Source: Microvelia longipes (lineage: Eukaryota; Arthropoda; Insecta; Hemiptera; Veliidae). Taken from it: a stretch of 64,000 bases of DNA. The notes under the pieces are model-generated. The model had not been told where the DNA came from. It saw nothing but the letters and a program-made list of their open reading frames with translations, and made no database searches. The position numbers and the translations under genes are program-made. Location: positions 35,634,066 through 35,698,065 of the forward strand of contig JACMZG010001908.1 of the NCBI GenBank assembly GCA_018340805.1, in the 5' to 3' direction. This document shows, in pieces, positions 23,590 through 34,599 of this stretch. Each line of letters starts with the position of its first letter. Within the stretch, counting starts at the first letter, position 1.

Positions 23590-23800
23590 TATTTCTAGCT
23601 GTTTAACTTGAGGAAGGAAATCGGTCTAGTTTTTTGTTTCGTGATGCAGTCCGGCGAGGTCGTGACCCTCGACACCATGTTGACACAGACGATTAGGATC
23701 AGTTTTTTCGTCAACGTGGATTCGTGTTAGTACAACGTGACGCCACCCCTGTACTTCTTCCTGACCTCACAAAGTCTTATCGAGTATTTTTTCTCATATT
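23590..23800. other. GC-richer island of unknown origin
   Basis: A 200-base patch much richer in G and C than its surroundings (for example TGCAGTCCGGCGAGGTCGTG). One plus-strand frame runs about 90 codons from 23609 with a single internal stop, but I recognise no domain. It may be the remnant of a mobile element or host gene. Confidence 0.3.
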
Positions 23801-24032
23801 TTTATTCTGTTGAAACAAATTTTCTGGTGTTTTGTATTTTACTGGGCCAGTCTCTTCCTTTTTTATTTTGTGCAGACGACTTTTAGCGAATTTCCTTTTT
23901 TCTTATTTCTTAACAATTTGAATTAATTTTCCTTTTTATACTTGAATGGAACATTTCTTCTTATTTAATTTATTTTTAATATCAACCAATTAATTATGTC
24001 TCGGTTATTTACCTAAAAGTTTGACAAAGACT

Positions 24033-24042
24033 NNNNNNNNNN
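24033..24042. other. Assembly gap (10 N)
   Basis: Ten unspecified bases; the true length is unknown. Flanking sequence on both sides is AT-rich. Confidence 1.
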
Positions 24043-24945
24043 AGGATTGGTATAGTTTTTATATGTACTTTATTGTCATTTATTTAATTCCTGTAAAAGG
24101 TCAAAAAATAAAGATATTTATTTAAATATTTATTTATTTATTTAACATACATACACACTGTTATGTTTGAAAAATTTGCCAGAAGGGTAATAAATTTATT
24201 TTACTAGTACTTTACTATTATTACTCTTGAAGATAATTTTATTATGTTCGGATAAATTTGTTGTGTTTTTTTATTTTTTTAAAATGGTTCTTATATATTA
24301 TTATAAGGTAATAGTTATTTACTCAACTAGAAGGGAAGGACTCTTACCTTCGAGGTCCAGTTGGAAAAATTGAGTTTTAAGTAGAAACGTTATTAAGGAA
24401 TTGGTAACGTTCCTTATTGGTAACTTTTGCTTGGACTTTTTACGTATACATTGATGTTATACTCCCTGATTTTACTTATCGATTTCATTTGATGAACTTC
24501 ATTTGTGTTTGCTAACATTTTCAACAACGAATGCAGGCTAGTTAACAACAACAAAAATATTTGGCGCGAAGGTGATCCTAATCAAATTAGGATAGACATT
24601 ATTTTTGGCTGCTTGTTTTATTTATTTGCCAATATTTATTGTAAAGATTATAAGTAAACTTAGGAAATCTTATTGAGATAAGGAATGTAATTTTACTTTC
24701 AGTCGCTATTTTTATAAACTAATTTACTAGACCAACAAATAAATTTAACGCTTTATATTAATTGACCTTGTTCTTGTTTTTAAATACCTAATAAATACTT
24801 TTGATAAATAAATAAATTGTTTTATTGAGGAAAATAATTTAATCTTTTCATCAGACTCTGTTGAAGAGGTTTGTTCACTTTTTTTTTATAATTTTGCTCT
24901 TCACTTTTGTGCATCTTTTTATCATGCCTTCTTACTCAGTATTGA
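24043..24945. other. AT-rich stretch, nothing recognised
   Basis: No coding frame or RNA gene seen. TATTTATTTAA-type simple repeats occur near 24110-24140. Confidence 0.4.
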
Positions 24946-24949
24946 GTTT

Positions 24950-25875
24950 AGAGACATGCTTGTTGTGTATGGAGAAGCTAGATTAAGTGGAAGGCTTGCA
25001 GCTCGAATATATCGAGAGCGGTTCCTGATCGGCGCCATCCTCACCGCAGTTGTTTTCGCCGCTTATACAGGAATCGGGTTGTTGCTCGCGCGGCATCGAA
25101 CGAACAAAATAAAGATGTTTGCTGGGCACGGCACTCCCGCACGACAACCTTGTTAGCTGGAGGGTTTTGGTACGTTGCGGCTTCTAATGATAGCAGCGGG
25201 AGATAGCTTGAGGATGTGGTAGCAACCACTACATACCAGCGAATTCTTCGTCGGTAATGAATTTCATCCTCTTTAAAATACATTCTTCCCAGGCTCTACC
25301 AGTGACTACGTTAAAGGATGGAGTTTTGTGAGTGGGCCGAGAGAAGCTGGAGGCAGATAACACGTTTTTTAGTAACGAGTGCTATGGATGACGAGGCTAC
25401 ATTTTCAGCGATGGTAGTGTAATAGACCACATTACACTATCTATAGCGATGTGAACCTCACTGGCTGAGAGAAGTGGATTCTCAACACGGTGGTCTGTTA
25501 ACACCTGGTGTGGGATCATCAGTGGCCAGATAAAATTGGTCCTATTTTTTGACAGAGCGCTTATGGAAGAATGTTTTTAGATTTTCTGGAAATGACTTCC
25601 CAGTACTCACTGGCACCTTCCAATGGCGTCTTCGTCAATCAATGTGGATCCAACTTTGGGATGGTGCGCCGGCTCACTTCTTCGGGAGTTAGGGCATATG
25701 GATCAGGAGTTTCATAGAGATGGATAGCCGAGGAGGTACATGTGCATGGCCCCTAGAATCTTCCGGATCTTACCCTTGGATTATTTACCTTTTGGGGCCG
25801 TCTTAAAAGATTGGTTTATAAGGAGGAGACCAACAAACTCCAGAAAAATATTGAAGAGGCTTAAGAAATGCCATT
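24950..25875 (+). pseudogene. Mariner-like transposase pseudogene with DUF4817-type HTH
   Basis: Conceptual fragments in all three plus frames line up in order with insect Tc1/mariner-superfamily transposases. First comes the N-terminal helix-turn-helix (VYGEARLSGRLAARIYRERF, then after a frameshift PDRRHPHRSCFRRLYRNR, about 24955-25090). Then MEFCEWAERSW and DDEATFS (25318-25410), where family members have the first catalytic Asp (TDEA). Then WSVNTWCGIISGQ (25490-25530), MWIQLWDGAPAHF (25642-25680) with the second-Asp DGAPAH motif, and NLPDLTLGLFTFWGRLKRLVY (about 25756-25820; residues given in part elsewhere) with the position of the third acidic residue worn. Frameshifts and stops are frequent, so it is inactive. 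It is GC-richer than its surroundings, as expected of an inserted element. Element ends were not found. Confidence 0.85.
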
Positions 25876-25879
25876 TCCT

Positions 25880-26040
25880 CACTCCCGCCGCGAGATAAAC
25901 TTTTAGCCTAGATCATTTAGCAATTAGATCAGACGATGTCAGCAGAAATGGGCAACACTTTGACACTTTTCCTGAAATACCTAAATTCTTAATCCTTTCC
26001 TATATTCTTATATCTAGTATCCTAGACCTCTCCTCAAATC
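25880..26040. other. Transition from transposase remnant to tandem arrays
   Basis: AT-rich junction with no feature. The first TCCTATCTAGTCCTAAATT-like words of the next array appear near 26020. Confidence 0.4.
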
Positions 26041-26640
26041 CTATCTAGTCCTAAATTATTATTTATTCTAAAGTTATTAACCTATCTATAAAGATTTTAC
26101 CGTATCCATCTACTCTCCTCCCAAATCTCTTCAAAAACTAATTTTAATCTATATCTCAATAAATTAACTTCCTAATCCTTTTAAACTAATTTGTACTATC
26201 TAATCTATCTCAAACATTATCTATCTACTCCCCCCCCCAACCTCTCAAAACAAATTTATAACTATCTAATCTATCTCAATTTCAATTATCTACTCCCTCC
26301 CAAATCTATTTAAAAACTATTTATAACTATCTTATCTATTCAAACATCACAATCTTCTCTCCCCTCCCCCCCCATATCTTCAAAAAACTTAATTTATAAC
26401 TATCTAATCTATCTCAAATAATGGACATCTATCTACTCCCCCCAAATCTATACAAAAAATAATTTTAAAACTATTTAATCTATCTCAAATTATGACATCT
26501 ATCTACTCCCCCCCCCCAAATCTACTCAAAAATTATATAGGGTACTAATCTATCTCAAATATTCACATCTATCTACACCCCACCCCCCTCCATCCCAAAT
26601 AATTCTACTCAAAACTTATTTCTAACTCTCTAATCTATAA
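26040..26640. repeat. Degenerate minisatellite with poly-C runs
   Basis: Units of about 60-80 bp built from CTATCTAATCTATCTCAAAT, an ACATCTATCTACTC phrase and a run of 4-11 C's followed by AAATCT. C-run length varies from unit to unit. Not coding. Confidence 0.85.
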
Positions 26641-26644
26641 CTCT

Positions 26645-27625
26645 ATCTGCTATGATGTATGTTACACAATAGGTCGTAGAAAATTACCGGGTTTTATGAT
26701 ATTGGATATCAAACTTCAGAACAATAATAAGGTTTTAAAAAATGTTCATATCATGGTATGCTTCAAATTTAACTTTTTTTAAAGTTACCGAGGAATTTAC
26801 TATTTTGGTAATAAAATTACCATATTGCAAATAGTTACCAAAAAATAATTGACATATTTGAGGTCACTGAGGTCGATTACCTAGGGGGGAGACTTTTCCC
26901 GACTCTCTATCTCCATTTTTAACCATTTTAGCAGGGGTGTGCATTTGTTGTTCCAAAAAATATAATAATTTTCAAGCATAAAAGTGTGTATGTATGTTAC
27001 ACAATAGGTCGTAGAAAAATTACCGGAATTTTATGATATTGGTATCAAATTTCTCAGAAATAATGTAGTTTTCAAAATGTTCATATTCATGTATGCTTCT
27101 AATTTAACTTTTTAAAGTTACCGAGGAATTACTATTTGGTAATAAAATTACCATATTTTGCCAAATAGTTACCAAAAAAATAATGACATATTTGAGGTCA
27201 CTGAGGTCGATTACCTAGGGGTGGACGACTTTTCCCGACTCTCTATCTCCATTTTTAACCATTTTAGCAGGGGGTGTGCATTTGTTGTTCCAAAAATATT
27301 ATAATTTTCAAGCATAAAGTATGTATGGTATGTTTACACAATAGGTTCGTAGAAAAATTACCGGAATTTATGATATTTGGTATCAAATTTCTCAAACATA
27401 ATGTAGTTTTCAAAATGTTATATCATGGTATGCTCTAATTTAACTTTTTTTAAGTTCCGAGGAATTACTATTTTGGGTAATAAAATTACCATATTTGCCA
27501 AATAGTTACCAAAAAAATAATGACATATTGAGGTTACTGAGGTCGATTCCTAGGGTGGAGCTTTTCCCGACTCTCTATCTCCATTTTTAACCATTTTAGC
27601 AGGGGGTGTGCATCTGAAATGTTCC
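26645..27625. repeat. Satellite-like tandem repeat, ~335-bp unit, three copies
   Basis: TTACACAATAGGTCGTAGAA recurs at about 26662, 26996 and 27334. Each unit also contains TTACCGAGGAATTTACTATT, GACATATTTGAGGTCACTGA, GACTCTCTATCTCCATTTTT and GGGGTGTGCAT. Copies differ mainly by single-base indels in homopolymers. The last unit ends GTTCCACCCTGTATA, a phrase resembling termini of several insect repeats. No coding frame. Confidence 0.9.
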
Positions 27626-27879
27626 ACCCTGTATATGCTCAAAAACAAATCATATATCTTTCCCTCACTAATATCGACTTTGTAAAAGTCATTCACTATC
27701 TTTATGGATTATTTTGTTTTTTCTATTTATGAATTTAATGTATCGGTAATAATGTCAGTTTAATATGATTTTATTAATATTTTTGTTTTTTTTTTGCCAT
27801 TGTACAAAAAAGGAATAAATCTATAGAAATTGAATATGTTTATAAATTAAAAAATAACTATAAATATTTAATATATTAA

Positions 27880-28060
27880 TTTATCAAGGAGTAAAGAATG
27901 CTTTATTTCCCTGGCAGTTAGTTGGTTCCTAAGGCGTAAGCCGAGGGAATCAAATTATTTAAATCCTGTGGTGAATTTGAGGGATTTATGTGTGTAACTC
28001 CTGAGGCAAGCCGAGGAGATTATTGACTATTAGCTTCTGAGGCAAAGCCGAGGAAGGTAA
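27880..28060 (+). repeat. Series of four hairpins with a conserved core
   Basis: Four inverted repeats follow each other: 27922-27953 (GGTTCCT-AA-GGC-GTAA-GCC-GA-GGGAATC), 27961-27987 (AAATCC...GGATTT), 27996-28021 (AACTCCT-GA-GGC-AA-GCC-GA-GGAGATT) and 28032-28058 (AGCTTCT-GA-GGC-AAA-GCC-GA-GGAAGGT). The outer stems differ in sequence but still pair, while the GA/GGC/GCC/GA core stays. Related hairpins occur at 51763, 56847 and 60568. The block is part of a dispersed repeat with an inverted relative at 42783-43110. Function unknown. Confidence 0.75.
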
Positions 28061-28450
28061 TTGCGAGGGGAAAAATAATTTTACCCCAAGGTGCATACAA
28101 GATTTTATCTCTAGACGTTGATTTTATTTTTAATACGTTTTATTGTTCTATTATTTTGGGTCGAACCCCTTATAATTTTTGGGGTGCTGCGCCCAAAAAA
28201 ATGTTTTTCGCTACTCAACTTTTTTTACCTGAAACAATTTTTTTTTTTTTTTTTTGGTGGGGTCTCCCTTATACATTTTGGGGGTGCCACCGGAGGTGGT
28301 CTAAATTACAAAAATTTAGATCACCTGTTTTAATTTAGAGAATACCACTCCCCTAAAAAAAATAATATTGGCTCTAATAACCCAATAATAGGAAACACTT
28401 TTATTCCCAAGGGAGAAAAAGTAACTTTTTCTCCCTAAAAACTTAGTCAA
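28060..28450 (+). mobile_element. Remainder of the hairpin-bearing dispersed repeat
   Basis: Includes GGGGTGCTGCGCCC, a long T-run at 28240-28255, GGGGGTGCCACCGG and CCCAATAATAGGAAACACTT. The same blocks are found in reverse order and orientation at 42783-42960. Two overlapping open frames rich in Phe here are shadows. Confidence 0.6.
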
Positions 28451-28529
28451 TAAACTGAACATTATACACCCTCTGGAAATAAATTATTTTTTTTCTCTGG
28501 AGTTCTGGGGAATTTCTACTGTAGTGCGA

Positions 28530-28575
28530 TGGTTGGCGTGACGGGAGTCGAACCCGGGAACATGTCACTCGTTTT
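28530..28575 (-). repeat. tRNA 3'-half-like segment
   Basis: Minus strand reads CCCGGGTTCGACTCCCG followed by TCACGCCA: a perfect T-arm and B box with an acceptor-like 3' end. No matching 5' half is visible within tRNA distance, so it is more likely a SINE or a tRNA pseudogene fragment. Confidence 0.45.
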
Positions 28576-28865
28576 AAGGCTTTCCATTTCCTAAATCAGC
28601 AAGATAAATGAAGGTTGTTCTAGGAAATTCGTTAAACAAATCGAAGTGTTACAGGTCAGACTATATAGCACTGCTAACAAGTGTAAAAACTAGATTGTTG
28701 ACTAATATGAGACCAAGCATTTCAAAATAACTGTTCTGACTTTTGGAACTCTAGGCCAGGATGTAAAGTTTTTATATCTATTATATATAAGGTATAAAGT
28801 TGTCGAGCAAATTGTTTTTAGGGTATAAAATATTCTCTTAATGAGGAAAACAATATTTCATTTTA

Positions 28866-29168
28866 ATTAGGAAAAGTAATAATGAAGACAGCAGTCCGAG
28901 TTTTGTTAGATTAATTTATTTCATCAGAGCTTTTGCACAAGCGATGCTTGGCATCCTCAGTGAATCTAATAACAAGTAAACAAAACCATAATCTATTTAC
29001 AAAAACAGAAATAAAAAATATACCAAACAAGGCAAAAAACAATTCAAAACAAATGCAAGTTAATATTAATACAACAATAATACATTTCGCTTGTGCGAAA
29101 GCTCTGATGAAATAAATTAATCTAACAAAACTCAGACTGCTGTCTTCATTATTACTTTTCCTAATTAA
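28866..29168. mobile_element. Foldback element with ~80-bp arms
   Basis: Left arm 28866-28945 and right arm 29086-29168 are inverted copies (AGGAAAAGTAATAATGAAGA, CAGAGCTTTTGCACAAGCGA and their complements), nearly identical. The spacer of about 140 bp is AT-rich. The 60-codon frame inside is not a gene. Confidence 0.85.
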
Positions 29169-29169
29169 G

Positions 29170-30355
29170 ATTTCTCACAGTCCATTAAACTTAATTCATA
29201 AATATTTTATTTATTTGTGTTGTATATATGGCACTCTCTTTATTTATTTATAATAAACTAATAATAAGCCGAATTTAACTATTTAATTGCTTTAATTAAT
29301 TAATCAATTGAATTATATAATTTCATTATCTAATTTAATTCAGTAATTTTCTAATTTAATTTGATGCTATTTTTTAATTATGAAAAAATAATAAAATTCC
29401 TAACTTTAAAGGAAAAACAAGGGGCATACAGGATACATATCAAAAAGGGTTTGTACCTACGTAGACTCGTGTACACATATGATATAGGTATACGCATAGA
29501 TAGATATATAAAGCAAATATAGATATATTAGTAATGCTGAAAAGAGTGACTTGGCTGACATAGAGTTTTGGACTTAAAAAAAATAACTCTTACTTAATTA
29601 TCGAGTCACATTCTTGAATACCAAGCTATGTTTTATTATTATTATTTCTATTTTATTATATTATTCTTAATTCTATATAATTATATGTATATTATAATAA
29701 AAATATCAGTTGCTAAGAAATTATCAATAAATTCTTACAAAATTTTTCAACACTTTATATAATAAAATTTCAACTAAAGGAGAAACATAAAATTAACACA
29801 TAAAAATAACAATAAAAAATACGTTATAAGAAAAAGTCCCATCTTAAAAAGGTAAACTTAAAATTCTTGTGTTCTAACATTTGAAAAAGTGTGATTTTAT
29901 CAGAATAAACATAGGATGAGCTTTGGAGGCTGTAGTCTCACATATTTATCTTTAACTACTGTTTCTGTTTCATGTTTTATCTTAAATCTAAACAATTCTT
30001 GTCTAGTCCTGTAAGATACCAGATCCTTTAAACATAAAAATAATTTTCAAAGAATTAATGTCTTTATCAAGTTAAAATCTTAAGAAAAATAAGTTTTATG
30101 ATTATGTTAGTTGAAATTTGTGACTTTGCATGTTAACTTTCTGTTATTTGATACTTAGTTTTTTTATAGCTTCATTTTTGTTTTATCATTTTAGTTATAT
30201 CAAGCTCGCTTTTAATATTTAGTTTGTAACGAATTTTCATGACAAAGTATTCCCTACCTAATGTCACATTTAAAATATACATGGCTTAAAATTATTTTAA
30301 TCAAGTGGTCCATTATTATTTTAATGCAATAAAGTGCTCATAACTTACCCGCTTT
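29170..30355. other. AT-rich stretch, nothing recognised
   Basis: No coding frame, RNA gene or clear repeat. Confidence 0.4.
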
Positions 30356-30885
30356 CATTATTTATAAACTGACCGCAATAATGACTCAGCAAACATTTCG
30401 AAAAATAATAAAACGCGGAAAAAGTTAGTGATTTGATTGATATTAGGCACATCTACGTATCAGACTAAAATATGCGCCGAGTTTCTTTTCATTAACAGCA
30501 TTAGTTCAATCTTTATCAAATGACTTGTGTATGTTTTTATAAAATTGCAAAAATTGGAAAATAATCCGATTAAATTCAAATTTGGTACAAGTGTAAACCT
30601 TTGCGTAATAAATAAGTACACTAAGTTCTCGTGATTTTTGTTGGATCATTAAAGTTCAGAAGCATCGAGTGTAGTCAGTGCCTGGATAAGTGATGGGAAT
30701 GAAAGGATGTATTTTTTATCTGAAGACGAGTGAAGTGTGTCCAAAGACGCGTTGCAGTATAAATTAACGACTTCTATATTCTGAGGACGAGCGAAGCGAG
30801 TCCGAAGTAGAGAGGATGAGCGTAGCGAATCCGATGTGATAAGGAAAAGTTCTGAGGTACCCCGAATCTGATTTTTTTTATTTCA
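30356..30885 (+). mobile_element. 5S-like dispersed element, 5'-truncated
   Basis: Starts at GACCGCAATAATGACTCAGC. The 5S-like segment is at about 30640-30699 (AGTCAGTGCCTGGATAAGTG, closer to real 5S than other copies at TGCCTGGAT). Two tail repeats with GACGAGCGAAGCGAGTCCGA follow, and the end is GAGGTACCCCGAATCTGATTTTTTT. Confidence 0.8.
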
Positions 30886-30889
30886 TTGT

Positions 30890-31550
30890 AAAAATATTGA
30901 CAGTTAAGAAACTTAGTTAGAAAGTAACATCACATATGTAAACAAATGAGTAAAAATAAACAAATGGCATTACGCTTGAAATAACTAAATTCTTATCTGA
31001 CTTTTTAAGTTAGATTTTGTGGTTTGTTTTAACATTTCAACGTAATAACTTAAATAACGGTTTGATTTGTTTTTGAAGTTTATTTTGAAACAGCACATTT
31101 TTTTAAGTGTTGTGTTGTTGTACTATGTATAGTAAAAAAATAAGTAGTTGTTAAAAATAACAATAAAGCGCCATTAATTATAAATTTAATTTTGAATAAT
31201 GACTTGTATTTATTTAAGTTGCTTAGATTCACTTTATAAACTCTTTCTGAATACGATTTTGTGGTGTTTTAATTATAAACACTGGTTTTAGCGGGATTAG
31301 ATAAATTATTTTATGCAATATGGCAGGAAAGTTATTACTAACACATAGAAATTTTGTTTTACTCGTCTTCGCCTTGGAAATCGAATCGTAAATCACCTGA
31401 CTTGGCTTCAAGTTTTATGGTAAATTTTATAGTCCCTCTCTCTTGTAGTCGGGGTATCTCGAGAGGGATATAAGTTTATTAAAAAAAATAATAGATATAA
31501 GTTTATCACTAATTAGTTTAATTTTTTTTCAACCTAGTAGCAAAAGTATT
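30890..31550. other. AT-rich stretch, nothing recognised
   Basis: No gene called; the 60-codon minus frame at 31229 has no recognisable domain. Confidence 0.4.
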
Positions 31551-31551
31551 A

Positions 31552-31985
31552 CTTTGTAATCTGCTGTATTGATTGTACAGCTAAATACAAAGTAATCAAC
31601 CTTAATATACTTAGTTTATAGCTGTATTGATAGTACAGCTGATAACCAAGTAACTAACCGTATTATTTATAGTTTATAGCGTATTGATTAGTACAGCTGA
31701 TAACCAAGTAACTAACCGTATTATTCCTAGTTTATATAGCCGTATTGATTGTACAGCTGATAACCAAGTAACTAACCGTATTATTCCTAGTTTATATAGC
31801 CGTATTGATTGTACAGCTGATAACCAAGTAACTAACCGTATTATTCCTAGTTTATATAGCCGTATTGATTGTACAGCTGATTATCAAGTAATCCACAGTA
31901 TTAATCTTAGTTTCAAGCTGTATTGATTGTACAGCTGATTACCAAAGGTTTAACTGTATTTTACTTAGTTTATAACTGTATTGAT
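31552..31985. repeat. Minisatellite, 60-bp unit, about seven copies
   Basis: Unit contains GTATTGATTGTACAGCTGAT, AACCAAGTAACTAACCGTAT and TATTCCTAGTTTATATAGCC. The four central copies (about 31684-31870) are almost identical, the outer ones worn: typical of unequal exchange acting on the middle. Because 60 is divisible by three an 80-codon frame repeats a 20-residue unit, but there is no sign that it is a gene. Confidence 0.95.
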
Positions 31986-32284
31986 TTTACAATTTTTGAT
32001 CTAACGCAGTTTATTTTACCGAATCCCCACTAAAAAATATTGCTCATAGGGTGATCCTTACAACGAGTACATGGGATTGAAACACATTTGTTTCATAGGT
32101 CCCTGAACGCGAATAAAAACGTTTTTAGAAACTTTATATAGTATGAACATAATTATAAACAGCATCATTATAGCATAAACAGCTATCTCTAACAAAATAT
32201 AACACTGAAGTAATATTTGTGTATAATCAGCTATCTTACACGAAATTGCAGAAATAAAGTTATATAACTGATTTTACATAATTA

Positions 32285-32415
32285 TGTACTTTGTTAATAC
32301 ATTTTTACTTTGTTAATACATTTTAACACATTTTTGTTCTTTGTTAAATACATTTTTAAACAATTTTGTTCTTCTTTGTTAAATACATTTTTACACAATT
32401 TTTTAACACATTTTA
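32285..32415. repeat. Short imperfect tandem repeat
   Basis: About five units of TTTGTTAATACATTTTTAC-type sequence, with variable indels. Opposing frames across it are shadows. Confidence 0.7.
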
Positions 32416-32754
32416 TCATTGTTTCAAATTGTTTAACACTATGTAACAACATATTTTGCAAAAATATCATTGTAAAACTTCTAAATTGTGTATTATAATC
32501 AATATTTTTACAACACAATTGGGCAAAGATACAAAGTTGCAAACTTTAAAATTGTGCAATCTCATAACTATATTCGAAGTTACAAAAAAATATTTTAACA
32601 AACTGAAACGTAAAAAACCGTGATATAATCCAGAAAACCTGAAATACGACCGGTAAACAACAAATGTCAAGTGGGCTGTGGTTATTGATGTTTTTTAGGG
32701 TTCTTAGTGTGAAGATTCCGAAGATGATTTTTATTCCCAAATTGATCTATTATA

Positions 32755-32980
32755 TCTTCAAAATAATTCTGGCACAGAGGTCTGAAAGCTAAATAAACTT
32801 TTTTGGAATGTTCACTTTCTTGCTTACCTACCTTTCTTTTTTACTTACCTTGCTGGACCTTTCAATCCAGGTCTTATGTTATCCAGTTGGTATTCGGTTA
32901 ATGCTTTATAAACCGAAACAGTAACACTTCTACTTGCTTGTCATCTTTTCTAGATTCTCATAGGTAATCCTATGAGAGCA
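32755..32980. repeat. Foldback-family end module and short hairpin
   Basis: AAAATAATTCTGGCACAGAG recalls the end module of the palindrome at 17.6 kb. TCTCATAGG/CCTATGAGA (32956-32977) is a perfect 9-bp hairpin with a 4-base loop. It may be a worn member of that family. Confidence 0.4.
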
Positions 32981-33464
32981 AACATACCAAAAGAAATACG
33001 ATTAGCTTGTGGAAATCAGAGCCTTCATTTAATTTAAAGGAATTTTTCATGATAGTTTAAAAGGTTGTTTATTCCTATAAAGACGTAAGGAAATTATTTT
33101 AAGAATCTGATTAAACCCGAATGTGGCCTTTAACTTATAGTATTTGCATAGGGATAACGGAGTAGAAGAATAATGGAAAAATTACAGCTATTGGTAAAGC
33201 TTATCTATTTAATTTATATACATGCCTTTTAATAACGGCGAATTTTTTTGCACCTTTACAAGGAAATCTTGATGCATGCCGTTGTAGAGTGCGAATTAAA
33301 AATTTAATATTCCCCTAGAATCCCCTTTGGTAAGTATGAAGTGAGTTTAGCCTAAATATTTTTTTAAACAACCTGTTAATTATAAAAAAAATAAAAAAAA
33401 AACTTAAAAAAGTTGGGCCGCTCCGTAGCCCTTTTAGCGTATTTCCAAAAAAATGAGCGTATGT

Positions 33465-33525
33465 ATATATATATATTATATTATATATATATATATTATA
33501 TATATTATATATATAATATTATAAA
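33465..33525. repeat. TA-rich microsatellite
   Basis: Interrupted TA array (TATTATA units). The sequence after it (33560-33740) resembles 2600-2790 and shares TATGACGTCATCAACCCA with the dispersed repeats. Confidence 0.8.
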
Positions 33526-33749
33526 GTATGTATGTACGAGATTTTCGTTACTATAGACACTTCTATGGAACACGAATTCTTTTAAACGCTTCTCGGATCG
33601 AAATGAAACTTGGTTAATGTCCCTAATACTATTGTTTATTAAATATGTATGACGTCATCAACCCACTATAATGACCTTATAAACATTTCTTATAAAAAAT
33701 CACAAATCTTCATAATTGCCTTCCTCATCAGGGAGACCCCCCTTTCAAT

Positions 33750-34420
33750 AACTCTTCCTTTCCCCCCTTTATGACCCCCTATCTCATAAGCTCATTTTTA
33801 TTTGAAAATTCGCTAAAAACAAAAAATCTAGCGGGAAGTCTATGTCGTGTACTCCGTATAGAATGTGGCTTATACAGCGAAAGGGCCACAAGTATATACG
33901 TATCATCCTTAGACTTACGTTATTACTTTGTGACTTTTCTTCTTTCCTTCTGCATATGGTGCAGTTTTTTCTGTACATTTGTTGTCTTTATTTTGGCTTA
34001 CCATTTAGTTATATTACATGTGCACTATTAATCAAATTTGTTATTTTTAAATTCATCACTCAAATGATATTACCAGTATGTCATCAGTAACTGTTCTCTT
34101 ATCCATTATTTTATCAGTAATTTTATACTTTTATTAGAATTGCTTATTTTGATCTTTTATCAAATTATTATAATTCTTTTTGAGTACTTTTCATTCTGAA
34201 TTTATAATTTCTAGAGTTTCATTACTGTTCCATACTATAATGCCATTCTTAGTAACACTACATTGTATAATAACAGATTGCTGAGCATTTCAAGAGACAC
34301 TACTGCTCACCATATTATGCATTTTACATATCAAGTAGAGCTATAAATTCGATGAGCTCTCATATATTCTATTATGCGCTTTTGATCCCTGCATTGCCTT
34401 ATTGTACTCATCTCTCTCCT
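33750..34420. other. AT-rich stretch with open frames of doubtful meaning
   Basis: Frames of 86 and 82 codons overlap on the plus strand and one of 64 lies opposite. They have hydrophobic composition and no recognisable domain or splice context. No gene is called. Confidence 0.35.
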
Positions 34421-34426
34421 TCTTTG

Positions 34427-34467
34427 TATAAGACCGCTTCTACAGACCTTCTGTAGAGGCGGTTATA
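34427..34467. repeat. Hairpin with ~18-bp stem
   Basis: TATAAGACCGCTTCTACAGA pairs with TTCTGTAGAGGCGGTTATA, with a mismatch or two and a 2-base loop. Confidence 0.7.
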
Positions 34468-34599
34468 GAAAATACGTGTACACTTCGGACCTCCGTCATT
34501 AGATGTATTAAAATAGCTTTATATACCTCTCGATCTTTCTCTATACGTATAATCGAGGTCTTACAGCTTGTTACCTATGAGTCTAGATAAATTATTTTA

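Noticed and set aside
28530..28575. tRNA gene
   Set aside because: Only the T-arm half is present; no D arm or matching acceptor strand within range.
31684..31926. 80-codon repetitive open frame
   Set aside because: It is produced by a 60-bp minisatellite whose unit length is divisible by three. No start context, domain or splice signals.
31552..31985. CRISPR-like array
   Set aside because: Units are contiguous and lack unique spacers; the DNA is eukaryotic. The same holds for the arrays at 6.6, 40.0, 44.5 and 62.3 kb.
33771..34090. Three overlapping frames of 64-86 codons
   Set aside because: Hydrophobic, AT-driven, overlapping on both strands, without splice context or recognisable motifs.
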